A stretch of 64,000 nt of DNA, taken from NCBI GenBank assembly GCA_045106855.1, contig JBGCFI010000002.1, positions 62,001-126,000 of the forward strand, written 5' to 3'. Within the stretch, counting starts at the first letter, position 1. The number at the start of each line of letters is the position of its first letter. The DNA comes from Granulosicoccus sp045106855 (GTDB lineage: Bacteria; Pseudomonadota; Gammaproteobacteria; Granulosicoccales; Granulosicoccaceae). Below, in pieces: positions 43,314 to 52,237 of the stretch. Both the position numbers and the translations under genes were made by a program. The notes beneath the pieces are model-generated. The model did not search any database and was not told where the DNA came from. It saw nothing but the letters and a program-made list of their open reading frames with translations.

Positions 43314-44450
43314 ATGCTTTTGCGGTTTCTAGCGTTGTCAGTGTTCTGCGTTGCCTTGCAGATTGGCGGCTGTACCATATTTAACGATGAGGGGATCACC
43401 TCTGAACCCAGCTCGAGTGCGTCGAGTCCGCTTGATCTGATAGCGCAGGATTTCGTCAGTGCGCTCAGTCAATTGGAGAGCTTGCCGCCTGCTGGAACAA
43501 CGGTCGATCTTCAGCGCTCGGACCGTAGCGATGGTTTCACGCTGGCGATGTTGCGTGCCTTGCAGAAGGCTGGATACGGGGTTCGATGGGTCGAGAATGA
43601 AGGCTCTGCCTCATTATTTCAGTACCGGCAGGTTGCTCAAGCCGCTGCCGCCGCTGCACAGCGTGATACCTATGAGCTAGCCGTGGGTTTCGTTGAAATG
43701 CGTCGGGATTACGTAACGGATGGTGGCGTCAGAGTGCGGCCTGTCACACCCTTATATGTACGTGGAACTGACGCCAGCGGCATTGTTCTGAATGATGCGA
43801 TTTTTGATCAGCAAGAACAAGAACACGGTCAGCCGGAGGACCAGGATACGCCGGTGCAAAATAATACACAGGATTTGCAGGTGGCTCAGGTGAATGCTGT
43901 GCCCCTGAAGCCATTGGCGAAAATTCAGAGCACTGCCTCACCGGCACTGGGATTGCAGAATCCGTCTTCGCTCACGTTACCTTCGGATGCTAATCCACTG
44001 AGCCCGATTGTTGGCAGCGCAGTGTCGGGTGGTTCCTTGTCCCTGCCACTTGTGAAAATGCCACGTGGGGAAAACGTGTTCGAATTAGGTGGATCGAATT
44101 TCGCTGATGCGCTTGCCGGTCGATCTGTACTTGCCGAGCAAGTTCTGATCTTCGGCAACGATTCCATGCGCCTCGGCGGTCACAATAAAACGCTGGTAAA
44201 GCGAATGGTTGAACGCTTTGATCCGCAAACTGATGTTTTCTCTGTAATCGGTTGCTCAATGGGACCAACCGCTGTTAAAGGTGGCAATGCAGCACTTGCA
44301 TTAGGACGCGCTGGTCGGGTGGTCGAGGCTTTACGATTCGCTGGAGTTGACGATAGCCAGATTCTAGATGAGGGTTGTTGGGCCGGAGACGGATCGCTGG
44401 ACGATCTGCCGCGGCGCGGTGTTGTGCTGACGCTAAACAGGCAGGGGTGA
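43314..44450 (+). CDS. OmpA-like lipoprotein paralogue 2 (divergent copy)
   Basis: About 378 residues. ATG at 43314 follows GGGAA and is preferred to an in-frame TTG at 43308. The lipobox is LQIGGC followed by TIFND. The middle domain has KAGYGVRWVENEGSASLFQY and YELAVGFVEMRRDYVTDGGV; a Gln/Pro-rich linker of about 100 residues follows. The C-terminal OmpA-like domain (VLIFGNDSMRLGGHNKTLVK, LALGRAGRVVEALRFAGV) has VIGCSMGPT in place of GHTD. Cysteines C314 and C355 are 41 residues apart, exactly as in paralogue 1. A thioredoxin-like gene follows after about 75 bp. Confidence 0.75.
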   Translation: MLLRFLALSVFCVALQIGGCTIFNDEGITSEPSSSASSPLDLIAQDFVSALSQLESLPPAGTTVDLQRSDRSDGFTLAMLRALQKAGYGVRWVENEGSASLFQYRQVAQAAAAAAQRDTYELAVGFVEMRRDYVTDGGVRVRPVTPLYVRGTDASGIVLNDAIFDQQEQEHGQPEDQDTPVQNNTQDLQVAQVNAVPLKPLAKIQSTASPALGLQNPSSLTLPSDANPLSPIVGSAVSGGSLSLPLVKMPRGENVFELGGSNFADALAGRSVLAEQVLIFGNDSMRLGGHNKTLVKRMVERFDPQTDVFSVIGCSMGPTAVKGGNAALALGRAGRVVEALRFAGVDDSQILDEGCWAGDGSLDDLPRRGVVLTLNRQG

Positions 44451-44525
44451 TTACAGCGGGCTAATCGGGTAGTACAATGGGGGCGCTGTTTTCACACGGA
44501 ATGTCATAAAGGAATATCGGTAACC

Positions 44526-45026
44526 ATGTATAAACTCCTGACTCGTCAATTCTGCCCGGCAGTGGTGCTCTCGCTATGTCTGTGTATCAGTCATGTTACG
44601 CACGCTTTTCAGTTACAGGCACTCGATGAAAGCCGTGTAAACCTCATGGACTACGTCAACAAGGATCGATGGACGCTAGTTATGTTCTGGGCTACAGACT
44701 GCATACCCTGTGAAGAACAGAAACCGGCTCTGGAGGCATTCCACCGACAGCACAGTGCTAGTTTGGCAACGGTTGTCGGGGTGGCCATCGATGGTATGGA
44801 AAACAGGGAAGAAATTGACAAGCTAAACAAGTTACATGATCCGAGTTATCCCAACCTTGTTGTGTTCACTGATGTGTTCCACCGTCAATACAAGGAGCTT
44901 GTTGGCAAGCCTTTCAGGACGACTCCGACATTTCTGGTCTTCGATTCCAAGGGGCAGTTGCAAGGTAACCTCTATGGTTACATTGATTTTGACGCGCTAA
45001 CGCAACATATCGCAACTCAGAATTAA
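44526..45026 (+). CDS. exported TlpA/ResA-like thioredoxin
   Basis: A 166-residue periplasmic thioredoxin-fold protein with signal peptide ending HVTHAF. The redox motif CIPC is at residues 59-62 in WTLVMFWATDCIPCEEQKP, and the cis-proline is in FRTTPTFLVFD. The insertion and spacing are of the TlpA/AhpC-TSA type. It lies about 75 bp downstream of the cysteine-pair lipoprotein on the same strand, which makes those cysteines a plausible substrate; this is inference. It converges on xylB. Confidence 0.87.
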   Translation: MYKLLTRQFCPAVVLSLCLCISHVTHAFQLQALDESRVNLMDYVNKDRWTLVMFWATDCIPCEEQKPALEAFHRQHSASLATVVGVAIDGMENREEIDKLNKLHDPSYPNLVVFTDVFHRQYKELVGKPFRTTPTFLVFDSKGQLQGNLYGYIDFDALTQHIATQN

Positions 45027-45036
45027 CCCGTCTGAT

Positions 45037-46485
45037 TCATTGCAAGACTGGTTTAAGAGCTGTGTATACAGATTTATAACGTAAATACTCGTCTGCAAAA
45101 CTATCTGTCAGCTTATCGGGTTCGATGCTGCGCATAATCTCCGGTTCCGTGCAAACACTTAAGGGGTCGGCATTATTAGCGGCAATCATTCCCAGGCGAG
45201 CTGCTCCCAGACTTGCGCCAAAGTCGCCATCATGCGTCAGATCAAGGGGTAATTGCAGCGCGGTGGCCAGAACCTGCAACCAGTAGTCTGACTTGGATCC
45301 ACCGCCGATGGCGGTAGCTCGTGTCAATTGCGTACCAGCTTGTTGCAGCGCCAGTTGGCAGTCGCGGAATGCAAATGCCACCCCTTGTAATACAGCGCGA
45401 GTCATCTCGAGCGGATCGGTTGAATGTTTCAAGCCAACGAATACACCGCGGGCATCTGAATCATTGATGGGTGTTCTTTCGCCGCCCAGATAGGGTAGAA
45501 AAATGACATCGGTGGGCACCGCCGGAGTATTTATCAACGCATCAGTTAATTCAGCGGGAGATTTTGATGTCAGGCCTGCCAGCCAGTTAAGCGCATCGGT
45601 TGCGGCGAGAATCACGCCCATTTGATGCCAGGTACCGGGCAACGCATGGCAAAAGGTATGTACCGCGCTCTCGGCGTTGGGTTGGTAGGAGCCGTTAGCG
45701 GCAAACAGGACGCCAGATGTGCCCAGCGATAAAAACGCGCTGCCGGGCCTTACACAGCCCATACCGCAGGCACTGGCGGCGTTATCTCCAGCACCGCCTG
45801 CAACCACGACGTGGCTGGACATTCCGTACTGCGCGGCTAGCCCGGCGCGTAATGTGCCGGACACGGCAGTGCCTTCGACCAGAGCGGGCATCTGCTCTGA
45901 CGTTAACCCGGTTGCTGTTAAAAGATGATCTGACCAGGATCGTTTTTCCACGTCGAGCCAGCCGGTGCCAGCCGCATCAGACATCTCAGCGACATGTTCT
46001 CCTGTCAGCCAGAGCCGTACATAATCTTTGGGCAGAAGTACCTTGGCTATTCGTTCGAATACATCTGGTTCATTCTCGGCAACCCAGGCAACTTTGGGGG
46101 CTGTGAATCCAGGAAACAGGATGTTTCCTGACAGGTCCCTTGAGCGCTGTGTATCCAGGCGGCTAGCCTGCGCCTGACTGCGCGTATCATTCCAGAGCAT
46201 ACATGGGCGCAGAATCTGGTCGTCCTTATCCAAAAGCGTGGCGCCGTGCATGTGGCCTGACAGGCCAATACCTTTAACCTGCGCCAGCTCGCTCTTGTGG
46301 CTTGCAGCCAATGCGGCAAGAGAGGCTTCGATTGCGCTTAACCAATGCGCTGGATCTTGTTCAGACCAGCCATCGTGCGGACGACTCACGGCAACGCTTG
46401 TACTGTGGCTGGCCACAATTGTCTGTTGCTCATTCATCAGAACAATTTTTGCACTGGAGGTGCCCAGATCAATACCTAGATACAT
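45037..46485 (-). CDS. xylB: xylulokinase
   Basis: A 482-residue FGGY-family kinase converting D-xylulose to D-xylulose 5-phosphate. The N-terminal phosphate loop is YLGIDLGTSSAKIVLMN; GLSGHMHGATLLD, GGAGDNAASACGMGCVRPGS and IGGGSKSDYWLQVLATAL follow, all typical of XylB. The length is normal. It shares strand with the FG-GAP, di-haem and xylR genes and belongs to the xylose locus with xylFHG-xylA on the other side of the divergent promoter. Confidence 0.95.
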   Translation of the reverse strand: MYLGIDLGTSSAKIVLMNEQQTIVASHSTSVAVSRPHDGWSEQDPAHWLSAIEASLAALAASHKSELAQVKGIGLSGHMHGATLLDKDDQILRPCMLWNDTRSQAQASRLDTQRSRDLSGNILFPGFTAPKVAWVAENEPDVFERIAKVLLPKDYVRLWLTGEHVAEMSDAAGTGWLDVEKRSWSDHLLTATGLTSEQMPALVEGTAVSGTLRAGLAAQYGMSSHVVVAGGAGDNAASACGMGCVRPGSAFLSLGTSGVLFAANGSYQPNAESAVHTFCHALPGTWHQMGVILAATDALNWLAGLTSKSPAELTDALINTPAVPTDVIFLPYLGGERTPINDSDARGVFVGLKHSTDPLEMTRAVLQGVAFAFRDCQLALQQAGTQLTRATAIGGGSKSDYWLQVLATALQLPLDLTHDGDFGASLGAARLGMIAANNADPLSVCTEPEIMRSIEPDKLTDSFADEYLRYKSVYTALKPVLQ

Positions 46486-46528
46486 GGTTTTTCTCGGTTA
46501 AATACTTGATTAGCGAGGTGCTCAAACG

Positions 46529-48229
46529 TTATTTCTCTGTGGCCGGGAACCACTGCATCGCATGATCCTGGCCGCGCTTGATGACGACGTGACGATTCGC
46601 AAACAGTTTGTACGGAGCACTCCATTGACCATCCGGCCATTGCACTCGGACAGTTGCCCGCTCGGCCACACCCAAGCCAACATGGATGAAGCCAGCAGCA
46701 CCGGATGCATGGCCTCCACCCACTTGTACACGTCGTCCTTGTACATGGTTGCCGGTTTTTATCGACAGCCTTGCGCCCACGGCATTACGATTGATTCCGG
46801 GTTGCTGTAGCTCGACCTTGAGCCAATTGCCGCCGGCACGTGTGCCGCCCGCGTATTGCATGCCTTGATGGCGGAACAGGCTTATGTTGGCTGCCCGGTT
46901 TACCACCACGATATCCAGAAGACCGTCGGCATTGAGATCAACGATATTCGCACCACGTCCTCGGGTATCTTTAGCAATTCCGGCTCGCTCTCCCTGTTCG
47001 GAAAATGTATTGTCCATATCGCCCAGCAGTAAGTTGTCCGGATCAAAACGCGCAAAGTCCTGCATATTCTCCACATTGCCCTTGGCAATGAAAAGGTCAA
47101 GGCGCGAATCGTTGTTTACGTCTTCAAACTGTGCATGCCAGCCGGTACTGGGTTTGATGTCATCGCCGGTGTAAGGGCGATGAGCCGTTGCCTGATAGGA
47201 CCAGGCCATGTCCTCGTAGCTGGGACGGTTCTCATCAATTGCTTGTTGTAAATCGAGTACCTGAAGTTTTGTGTCGCCCATCGACGTCAATGCATATTCA
47301 GGGTAGCCATCGGCATTCAGATCTGTTTCCGCAATACCCATGCCCCATATGACAAGCGGCTCCCATCCATCAGCACGACTGAACAGGCGAGGGTAGCGAC
47401 CGCTATCCAGTCGCCACAGTTGCTCTTCACCTCCGCGGTAATAATGGCGATCGTTGGTTATTCTCAGTGCATCGACACCGCTCTTGTTCCAGTCGGTGAA
47501 CAGCATGGACAAAGCACAGTATCCTGGTGTCAGGCTTTGCTTGTTGTCGTATCGGGGCTGTGTGCTTGCATTGGGATCTTTCGAGTCAGTTTGATCCGGA
47601 CGATGTAACTCATTGTCATGACAAGTACCCCAGGGCGAGCCCGGGGCAGTCCGGTCAACGTAATTGCCCACAGCCAGAGTGGGTTGCGTGTTCCCCGCTT
47701 CGAAGGTTGCGCTGAAAGCGGTTGTCCAGGCATTGCCACCGTCAAAGCCCCATGTAGCATTGGCTGCCTTGAAGCTGCAATTATCACCACCTTTAAACAG
47801 CTGATTGCTACCTGCACGCATCACGAAAAGGTCTAGATGGCCGTCGTTATCGATGTCTATCGGGTAGCTTCCAAGCACCCCGGTCAGAATAAGTTCGCTA
47901 TTGGTATCTTTTTCGAAGCTGAGTTGATCTCCCGGCTGGCTGTTGTTGATGTAAAGCGCCGACTCGTTCTGACCTCCCGAAAAATACAACTCTGGCATTC
48001 TGTCGCCGTTGCAATCAAAACTGCTGACGCCGCCGCCTACAAAGTATTCCCATCCACCGGTGTAGTGATGATCAATACCTGCCAGCAGAGCCTGTTCCTG
48101 GTACCCGGGAATATCGCCTTCAAACGGGCGGTGCTGATCTTCAGCGTGAACGAGTGTCAGGGCCATCAGATTCGCTATGATCAGCGTTGCCAGGCTAGCG
48201 GCTGATCTGTATCGGATCCTGGAAATCAT
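46529..48229 (-). CDS. exported FG-GAP/VCBS protein with ASPIC/UnbV domain
   Basis: 566 residues with signal peptide ending LVHAED. Several FG-GAP/VCBS calcium-binding repeats are visible (SSFDCNGDRMPELYFSGG, SYPIDIDNDGHLDLFVMRAG, AETDLNADGYPEYALTSMGD, EDVNNDSRLDLFIAKGN, VDLNADGLLDIVVVNRAA), forming a beta-propeller. The C-terminal ASPIC/UnbV domain reads NAVGARLSIKTGNHVQ, GGGHASGAAGFIHVGLGVAE and VRVQWPDGQWS. Resembles CRTAC1-type proteins. Its ATG overlaps the stop of the di-haem gene (ATGA, 48226-48229), implying partnership. Confidence 0.88.
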   Translation of the reverse strand: MISRIRYRSAASLATLIIANLMALTLVHAEDQHRPFEGDIPGYQEQALLAGIDHHYTGGWEYFVGGGVSSFDCNGDRMPELYFSGGQNESALYINNSQPGDQLSFEKDTNSELILTGVLGSYPIDIDNDGHLDLFVMRAGSNQLFKGGDNCSFKAANATWGFDGGNAWTTAFSATFEAGNTQPTLAVGNYVDRTAPGSPWGTCHDNELHRPDQTDSKDPNASTQPRYDNKQSLTPGYCALSMLFTDWNKSGVDALRITNDRHYYRGGEEQLWRLDSGRYPRLFSRADGWEPLVIWGMGIAETDLNADGYPEYALTSMGDTKLQVLDLQQAIDENRPSYEDMAWSYQATAHRPYTGDDIKPSTGWHAQFEDVNNDSRLDLFIAKGNVENMQDFARFDPDNLLLGDMDNTFSEQGERAGIAKDTRGRGANIVDLNADGLLDIVVVNRAANISLFRHQGMQYAGGTRAGGNWLKVELQQPGINRNAVGARLSIKTGNHVQGRRVQVGGGHASGAAGFIHVGLGVAERATVRVQWPDGQWSAPYKLFANRHVVIKRGQDHAMQWFPATEK

Positions 48230-49656
48230 GGAGTAATAATCAATGTTTTCAGGTAAGCGATGACAGAGGATTGCATCTGTTCAGTCAGTGCCTGCCACGC
48301 ATCGCGCGAGCTGCGCGCCTGGCCGCCATGGGCTTCAATGACCTCGGCAAGCGTTGTCATGTCACCTCTGTGTCCATAGGGGGCTGTCGACGCTACGCCC
48401 CACAGCTCGGTGGTCATGAAAACGTTTCTGTCGACAAATCGTTGCGAGAGCAGTTCGTTGCCAAGTGCAGCGACTTGTTGATCGGCAATTGTGTGGCGTT
48501 TCAAATCACCAAACAGCGGAATTTTATAATGGCCGTTTGCGTCTCGTTCCAGCTCTTTGGCCCAGTCGCGAAGCGCAAGATCATAAACGCTTGCTCGCCC
48601 TTCATGCTGTCGCAGAGTGCCTGCGGCGTCCACGGGGCCGGGATCGTGAAACTCCAGGCTTTCCAGTGGAAGATAGGGTTTATGGCAGTCTCCACAGCCG
48701 ATTTGTGAGAAAACCAATTCACCCTGGCTTGCGGCTGCCTGCCATTGACGGTTGTCTGGCACACTTTGAACCGGTGGTGCGAGGGCGGCTTGCCATGCCA
48801 CCAGAGATGAGACTTCGGCGGCTCTGATTTCGACAGTGTACTGGTCACCGTCATAGTCATGCTCACCTGTCCAGCGGGGACCGAAACGCTCATCAGCCTG
48901 CATGCCGTGATGATGGTTGAGAGCGTTGATGGTGAACTGGCGAAGAGAGGTCATGACGCCCTTGTGACTGAACGGTCGTACGATCAGGTCCTGGTCCACG
49001 CCCTGTACATCGCGTGTGTCGACAGTGCCATCTGCCATGGCCGTCAACGATCCGAAATCTATTCCTTTGGTCAGCAGCTTCTGCCGGGTGTTTTGACTTG
49101 TTAGTCGGGCCTGTTGCAATGCCTGATTTCGCAGCTCCAGTAAATCTCGGCTCATCTCCCTGGCAAGAAGCTCCACCAGACCTGCACCAAACAGGTGATT
49201 GGTGTTGCGTTCGTTCGAGAATTGCGGATCGATAGTGTCGAAATCGCTGTGTACAAAACCCTCTGAAACAAACACATTGGCAGAGAAGTCTCCAGAGCCG
49301 CCTGTTTTTGGCACGTTATGGCAGCTGCTGCAGGCATTGGCATCCAGCCCGGCAGTGCGAGAAAACTCATGCCGAGGTGGGCGCTTGCGTTTGCTCGGAA
49401 TGATGGCCTGTGTTGCCAGAGGACGACCCGCGCCATCAAGTACGGTGAATCGTGCATCGAATAACCGCTCGCCATGATCTATCAGCTGTTGCAGTGAGCT
49501 TGCATCCAGTCGTCCCTGAAACTGTTGATCAGTCAACCTTTGCAACAGGGTTTTCTCGGCCCAGGGGGCATCATCATTAGCCAGTAATGCAGGGCTGAAA
49601 AACACTAGTGTTGCGCTTAATGCCAGACGTGTTTTGCGCATAGTGATTTGAAACAT
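48226..49656 (-). CDS. periplasmic di-haem oxidoreductase (DHOR/CcP-like)
   Basis: 476 residues with signal peptide ending PALLAND. Two c-type haem sites are visible: CSSCH (109-113) and CGDCH near residue 320. The C-terminal part (FMTTELWGVASTAPYGHRGD) is the conserved block of the di-haem oxidoredictase / putative thiol-oxidoreductase family, which relates to cytochrome c peroxidases. It is transcribed after xylR and is translationally coupled to the FG-GAP/UnbV gene. Substrate unknown; a role in sugar oxidation is possible from location only. An alternative ATG lies five codons in. Confidence 0.87.
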   Translation of the reverse strand: MFQITMRKTRLALSATLVFFSPALLANDDAPWAEKTLLQRLTDQQFQGRLDASSLQQLIDHGERLFDARFTVLDGAGRPLATQAIIPSKRKRPPRHEFSRTAGLDANACSSCHNVPKTGGSGDFSANVFVSEGFVHSDFDTIDPQFSNERNTNHLFGAGLVELLAREMSRDLLELRNQALQQARLTSQNTRQKLLTKGIDFGSLTAMADGTVDTRDVQGVDQDLIVRPFSHKGVMTSLRQFTINALNHHHGMQADERFGPRWTGEHDYDGDQYTVEIRAAEVSSLVAWQAALAPPVQSVPDNRQWQAAASQGELVFSQIGCGDCHKPYLPLESLEFHDPGPVDAAGTLRQHEGRASVYDLALRDWAKELERDANGHYKIPLFGDLKRHTIADQQVAALGNELLSQRFVDRNVFMTTELWGVASTAPYGHRGDMTTLAEVIEAHGGQARSSRDAWQALTEQMQSSVIAYLKTLIITP

Positions 49657-49683
49657 GAATAATTCAGGCAGTGAAATTGTTTA

Positions 49684-50904
49684 CTATCGGGTAGTCGCAT
49701 GATTGGAGTAGGCGAACTGACTATCCAGGATCGCCAGAGTATTGTTGGTAAGACCGCTTTCCAGCAGGGGCTCCGCATCATCAAAGCAATGCAGTAGATC
49801 GTCGGTGGGTGGCTGGTCCTGATCATGTTCGGAAAAAACCGAATTCAAACCGTTGCGCATCAGTTCGAAACCTTCGACGCTGCGTCCGACCAGCGCGACA
49901 GGCATTGGATCGAATAACGTAAAAATAGTCATTAGTCCCTCTCCAACTGCAGCGCCAGCTATCGCAAATGCCTGCATGGTGGGTTTGTCTCCTTCAATTC
50001 CGGAGGCGCATAGTTTCTCGACCTGACTGCGCTCAACACGCCCCGAGGGCGTGTCATGTATTGATTGCCCGTTGGCCAGCCGCTCAATTCCGTAGTCCGA
50101 TGCATACGCTTCGATGCAACCCTTGCGGCCACAACGACACAAGGCGCCATCACGCTCGAAGCGCAAATGGCCCAGTTCCAGCGCTGATGAGTGGATTCCT
50201 GAAAACGGTTTTCCATCGATATAAATGCCAAGTCCGACCCCATGTGAAAAAAGCACGGTGGCAAAGGACTTTCCAAGCTTGTCTTTAAAGGAAACGCTTA
50301 GCGCTTCGGATATCAATCGGCAGTCGTTGTTGACCACTACTGGAAGGTCGAACCTGGTCTCTAATAACTGTCCAAGGGCGATGTTTTCATGCTGAATAAT
50401 GGGCGACCAGGCGAGGTTGCCGGATGCGTTTTCTGTTACGCCCTGAAAGGCTACACCGATACGTTGAACGGGGTTGCCGATCTGCATGGCGATGACTTTG
50501 TCGATGAGGTTAAAGATGTAGTCCACGAGTTGGGTTTTACCCATAACCCGTGTATCAGTCTCGACCGATTTATCATGCAGCAGTTCACCTGCGTAGTTGA
50601 TTCTTCTCACCTGGATCAGGTCAATCGCCAGATTGAGAGTGACGATATCGCCGGCTGTGGCATTGAGCGTAATTCGGGATTGGGGTCTGCCACGGCTGAC
50701 GTTGTCTGATTTCATCCGCCCACTGCGCACAATGTCCTGTTCGGCCATCTGGCTGATCAGCGATGAAATGGACGCGGCACTCAGACCGGTTCTGGTTGCC
50801 AGCTGGGCGGGGGAACAGGGCCCGTCCGATCGAAGACAATTCAAGACTCTGAGGCGGTTTTCGTTACGTAAGTCGTCACTTCTGGTGATGCTGCTAGGGC
50901 TCAT
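49684..50904 (-). CDS. xylR: ROK-family xylose repressor
   Basis: About 406 residues from ATG 50904. The N-terminal winged helix (SPAQLATRTGLSAASISSLI) is followed by a ROK sugar-binding domain with GVGLGIYIDGKPFSG, the ELGHLRFERDG motif and the zinc-binding CRCGRKGCIEAYAS (C-x-C-x4-C type). Such XylR proteins repress xylose genes until sugar binds. It is divergent from xylF, with a candidate operator between. Longer starts up to 50958 exist but add a hydrophobic tail uncharacteristic of the family. Confidence 0.88.
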   Translation of the reverse strand: MSPSSITRSDDLRNENRLRVLNCLRSDGPCSPAQLATRTGLSAASISSLISQMAEQDIVRSGRMKSDNVSRGRPQSRITLNATAGDIVTLNLAIDLIQVRRINYAGELLHDKSVETDTRVMGKTQLVDYIFNLIDKVIAMQIGNPVQRIGVAFQGVTENASGNLAWSPIIQHENIALGQLLETRFDLPVVVNNDCRLISEALSVSFKDKLGKSFATVLFSHGVGLGIYIDGKPFSGIHSSALELGHLRFERDGALCRCGRKGCIEAYASDYGIERLANGQSIHDTPSGRVERSQVEKLCASGIEGDKPTMQAFAIAGAAVGEGLMTIFTLFDPMPVALVGRSVEGFELMRNGLNSVFSEHDQDQPPTDDLLHCFDDAEPLLESGLTNNTLAILDSQFAYSNHATTR

Positions 50905-50949
50905 TTGTATCTGAAACAAAAAAGTAATCGTTGAAATGTTAAAAACAAC

Positions 50950-51000
50950 TTGACACAAATTTCGTCAGAAGTCACTATTTATTCCAGTCGTGAAATAAAT
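50950..51000 (+). promoter_or_regulatory. xylF promoter with overlapping inverted-repeat operator
   Basis: TTGACA at 50950-50955 and a weak -10 (CACTAT, 50973-50978) are 17 bp apart. ATTTATT (50977-50983) and AATAAAT (50994-51000) form a perfect 7-bp inverted repeat with a 10-bp spacer, overlapping and following the -10. The AT-rich palindrome style suits ROK-type XylR binding, and the location suits repression. Confidence 0.5.
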
Positions 51001-51059
51001 CCGACTTTTAACGACCAGTTCGCAAGAAGCTGGTCTGACCGAAAATAACTGGAGTGAGC

Positions 51060-52097
51060 ATGAAAAAAACTGGAGCCCTGTTAATAGCGGCATCGGTATC
51101 GGCGTTTATCGCTGGACCGGTACTGGCTGAAGGCAAAGTCATTGGTGTGTCCTGGTCCAATTTCCAGGAAGAACGCTGGAAGACGGATGAAGCCGCCATG
51201 CTGGCGGCAATTGAAGCGGCTGGTGATACCTATATCTCTGCCGATGCACAATCTTCCGCTTCCAAGCAGTTGACAGACATTGAAGCACTGATTTCGCAAG
51301 GTGCCAATGCTTTGATCATACTTGCGCAGGATTCTGGCGCAATCGGACCCGCCATTGAAAATGCGGTCAATGAGGGTATTCCTGTTGTCGGCTATGATCG
51401 TCTCATCGAAAACCCCGATGCGTTTTACATCACCTTCGACAACGTGGAAGTAGGGCGTATGCAAGCACGCGCTGTGCTGGAAGCCATGCCTGAAGGTAAT
51501 TACGCATTCATCAAGGGTTCTTCCTCAGATCCTAATGCCGATTTCCTGTTCGGTGGGCAAATGGAAGTTCTGAAAGAAGCTATGGATGCCGGGAAAATTG
51601 TTAACGTCGGTGAAGCCTACACTGATGGTTGGAAGCCGGAAAACGCTCAGCGCAACATGGAGCAGATTCTTACTGCCAACGATAACAACATTGATGCTGT
51701 AGTTGCGTCTAACGACGGTACTGCCGGTGGCGTTGTGGCTGCATTGTCCGCTCAAGGGCTTGATGGTTCGGTCCCTGTTTCAGGCCAGGATGGAGATCAT
51801 GCTGCGCTGAACAGAGTTGCGCGTGGTACGCAAACCGTCTCTGTCTGGAAAGACGCGAGGGTACTGGGAGCAAATGCTGCCGAAGTAGCCACAATGCTTG
51901 CAGATGGCAAGTCCATGGGCGATGTACCGGGCAGCGTCAGCTGGTCTGGCGGGCCTAATGGTGTCGACATGACAGCTATCTTTCTGGAGCCTGTGCCGGT
52001 GACGGCGGCCAATCTTGATGCGGTTATCGATGCCAACTGGATTGAAAAAGCCAAGGTGTGTGAAGGCGCCATGGATAGCGTTGCTGCCTGTCAGTAA
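51060..52097 (+). CDS. xylF: D-xylose-binding periplasmic protein
   Basis: 345 residues from the ATG at 51060, five bases after GGAG; a GTG at 51054 is less likely. The signal peptide ends GPVLAEG. The family pattern is XylF: IGVSWSNFQEERWKTDEAAM, YISADAQSSASKQLTDIEAL, VVGYDRLIENPDAFYITFDN, VVASNDGTAGGVVAALSAQG, PVSGQDGDHAALNRVARGTQ. It is the first gene of the xylFHG-xylA operon; a terminator-like hairpin after its stop likely limits readthrough so the binding protein is made in excess. Confidence 0.94.
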   Translation: MKKTGALLIAASVSAFIAGPVLAEGKVIGVSWSNFQEERWKTDEAAMLAAIEAAGDTYISADAQSSASKQLTDIEALISQGANALIILAQDSGAIGPAIENAVNEGIPVVGYDRLIENPDAFYITFDNVEVGRMQARAVLEAMPEGNYAFIKGSSSDPNADFLFGGQMEVLKEAMDAGKIVNVGEAYTDGWKPENAQRNMEQILTANDNNIDAVVASNDGTAGGVVAALSAQGLDGSVPVSGQDGDHAALNRVARGTQTVSVWKDARVLGANAAEVATMLADGKSMGDVPGSVSWSGGPNGVDMTAIFLEPVPVTAANLDAVIDANWIEKAKVCEGAMDSVAACQ

Positions 52098-52121
52098 ACC
52101 TTAAGGTTTTATCAGGCTCGT

Positions 52122-52168
52122 AAGGCGTTCAGCTGCCGCACGATATGCGCGGCTGGATGCCTTTTTTT
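52122..52168 (+). terminator. attenuator/partial terminator between xylF and xylH
   Basis: AAGGC-TTCAGC-GCCGC pairs with GCGGC-GCTGGA-GCCTT around a short loop, followed by seven T. A strong stem of about 15 pairs with a T run sits in mid-operon between xylF and xylH. A separate 14-bp palindrome, AAACCTTAAGGTTT, spans 52096-52109. Confidence 0.75.
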
Positions 52169-52237
52169 TATCGAAAAAAACAGCATTTTTTGTAAAAACC
52201 TGCATCGGAGTACTTACTCGGATGCATAGGGGTATGT

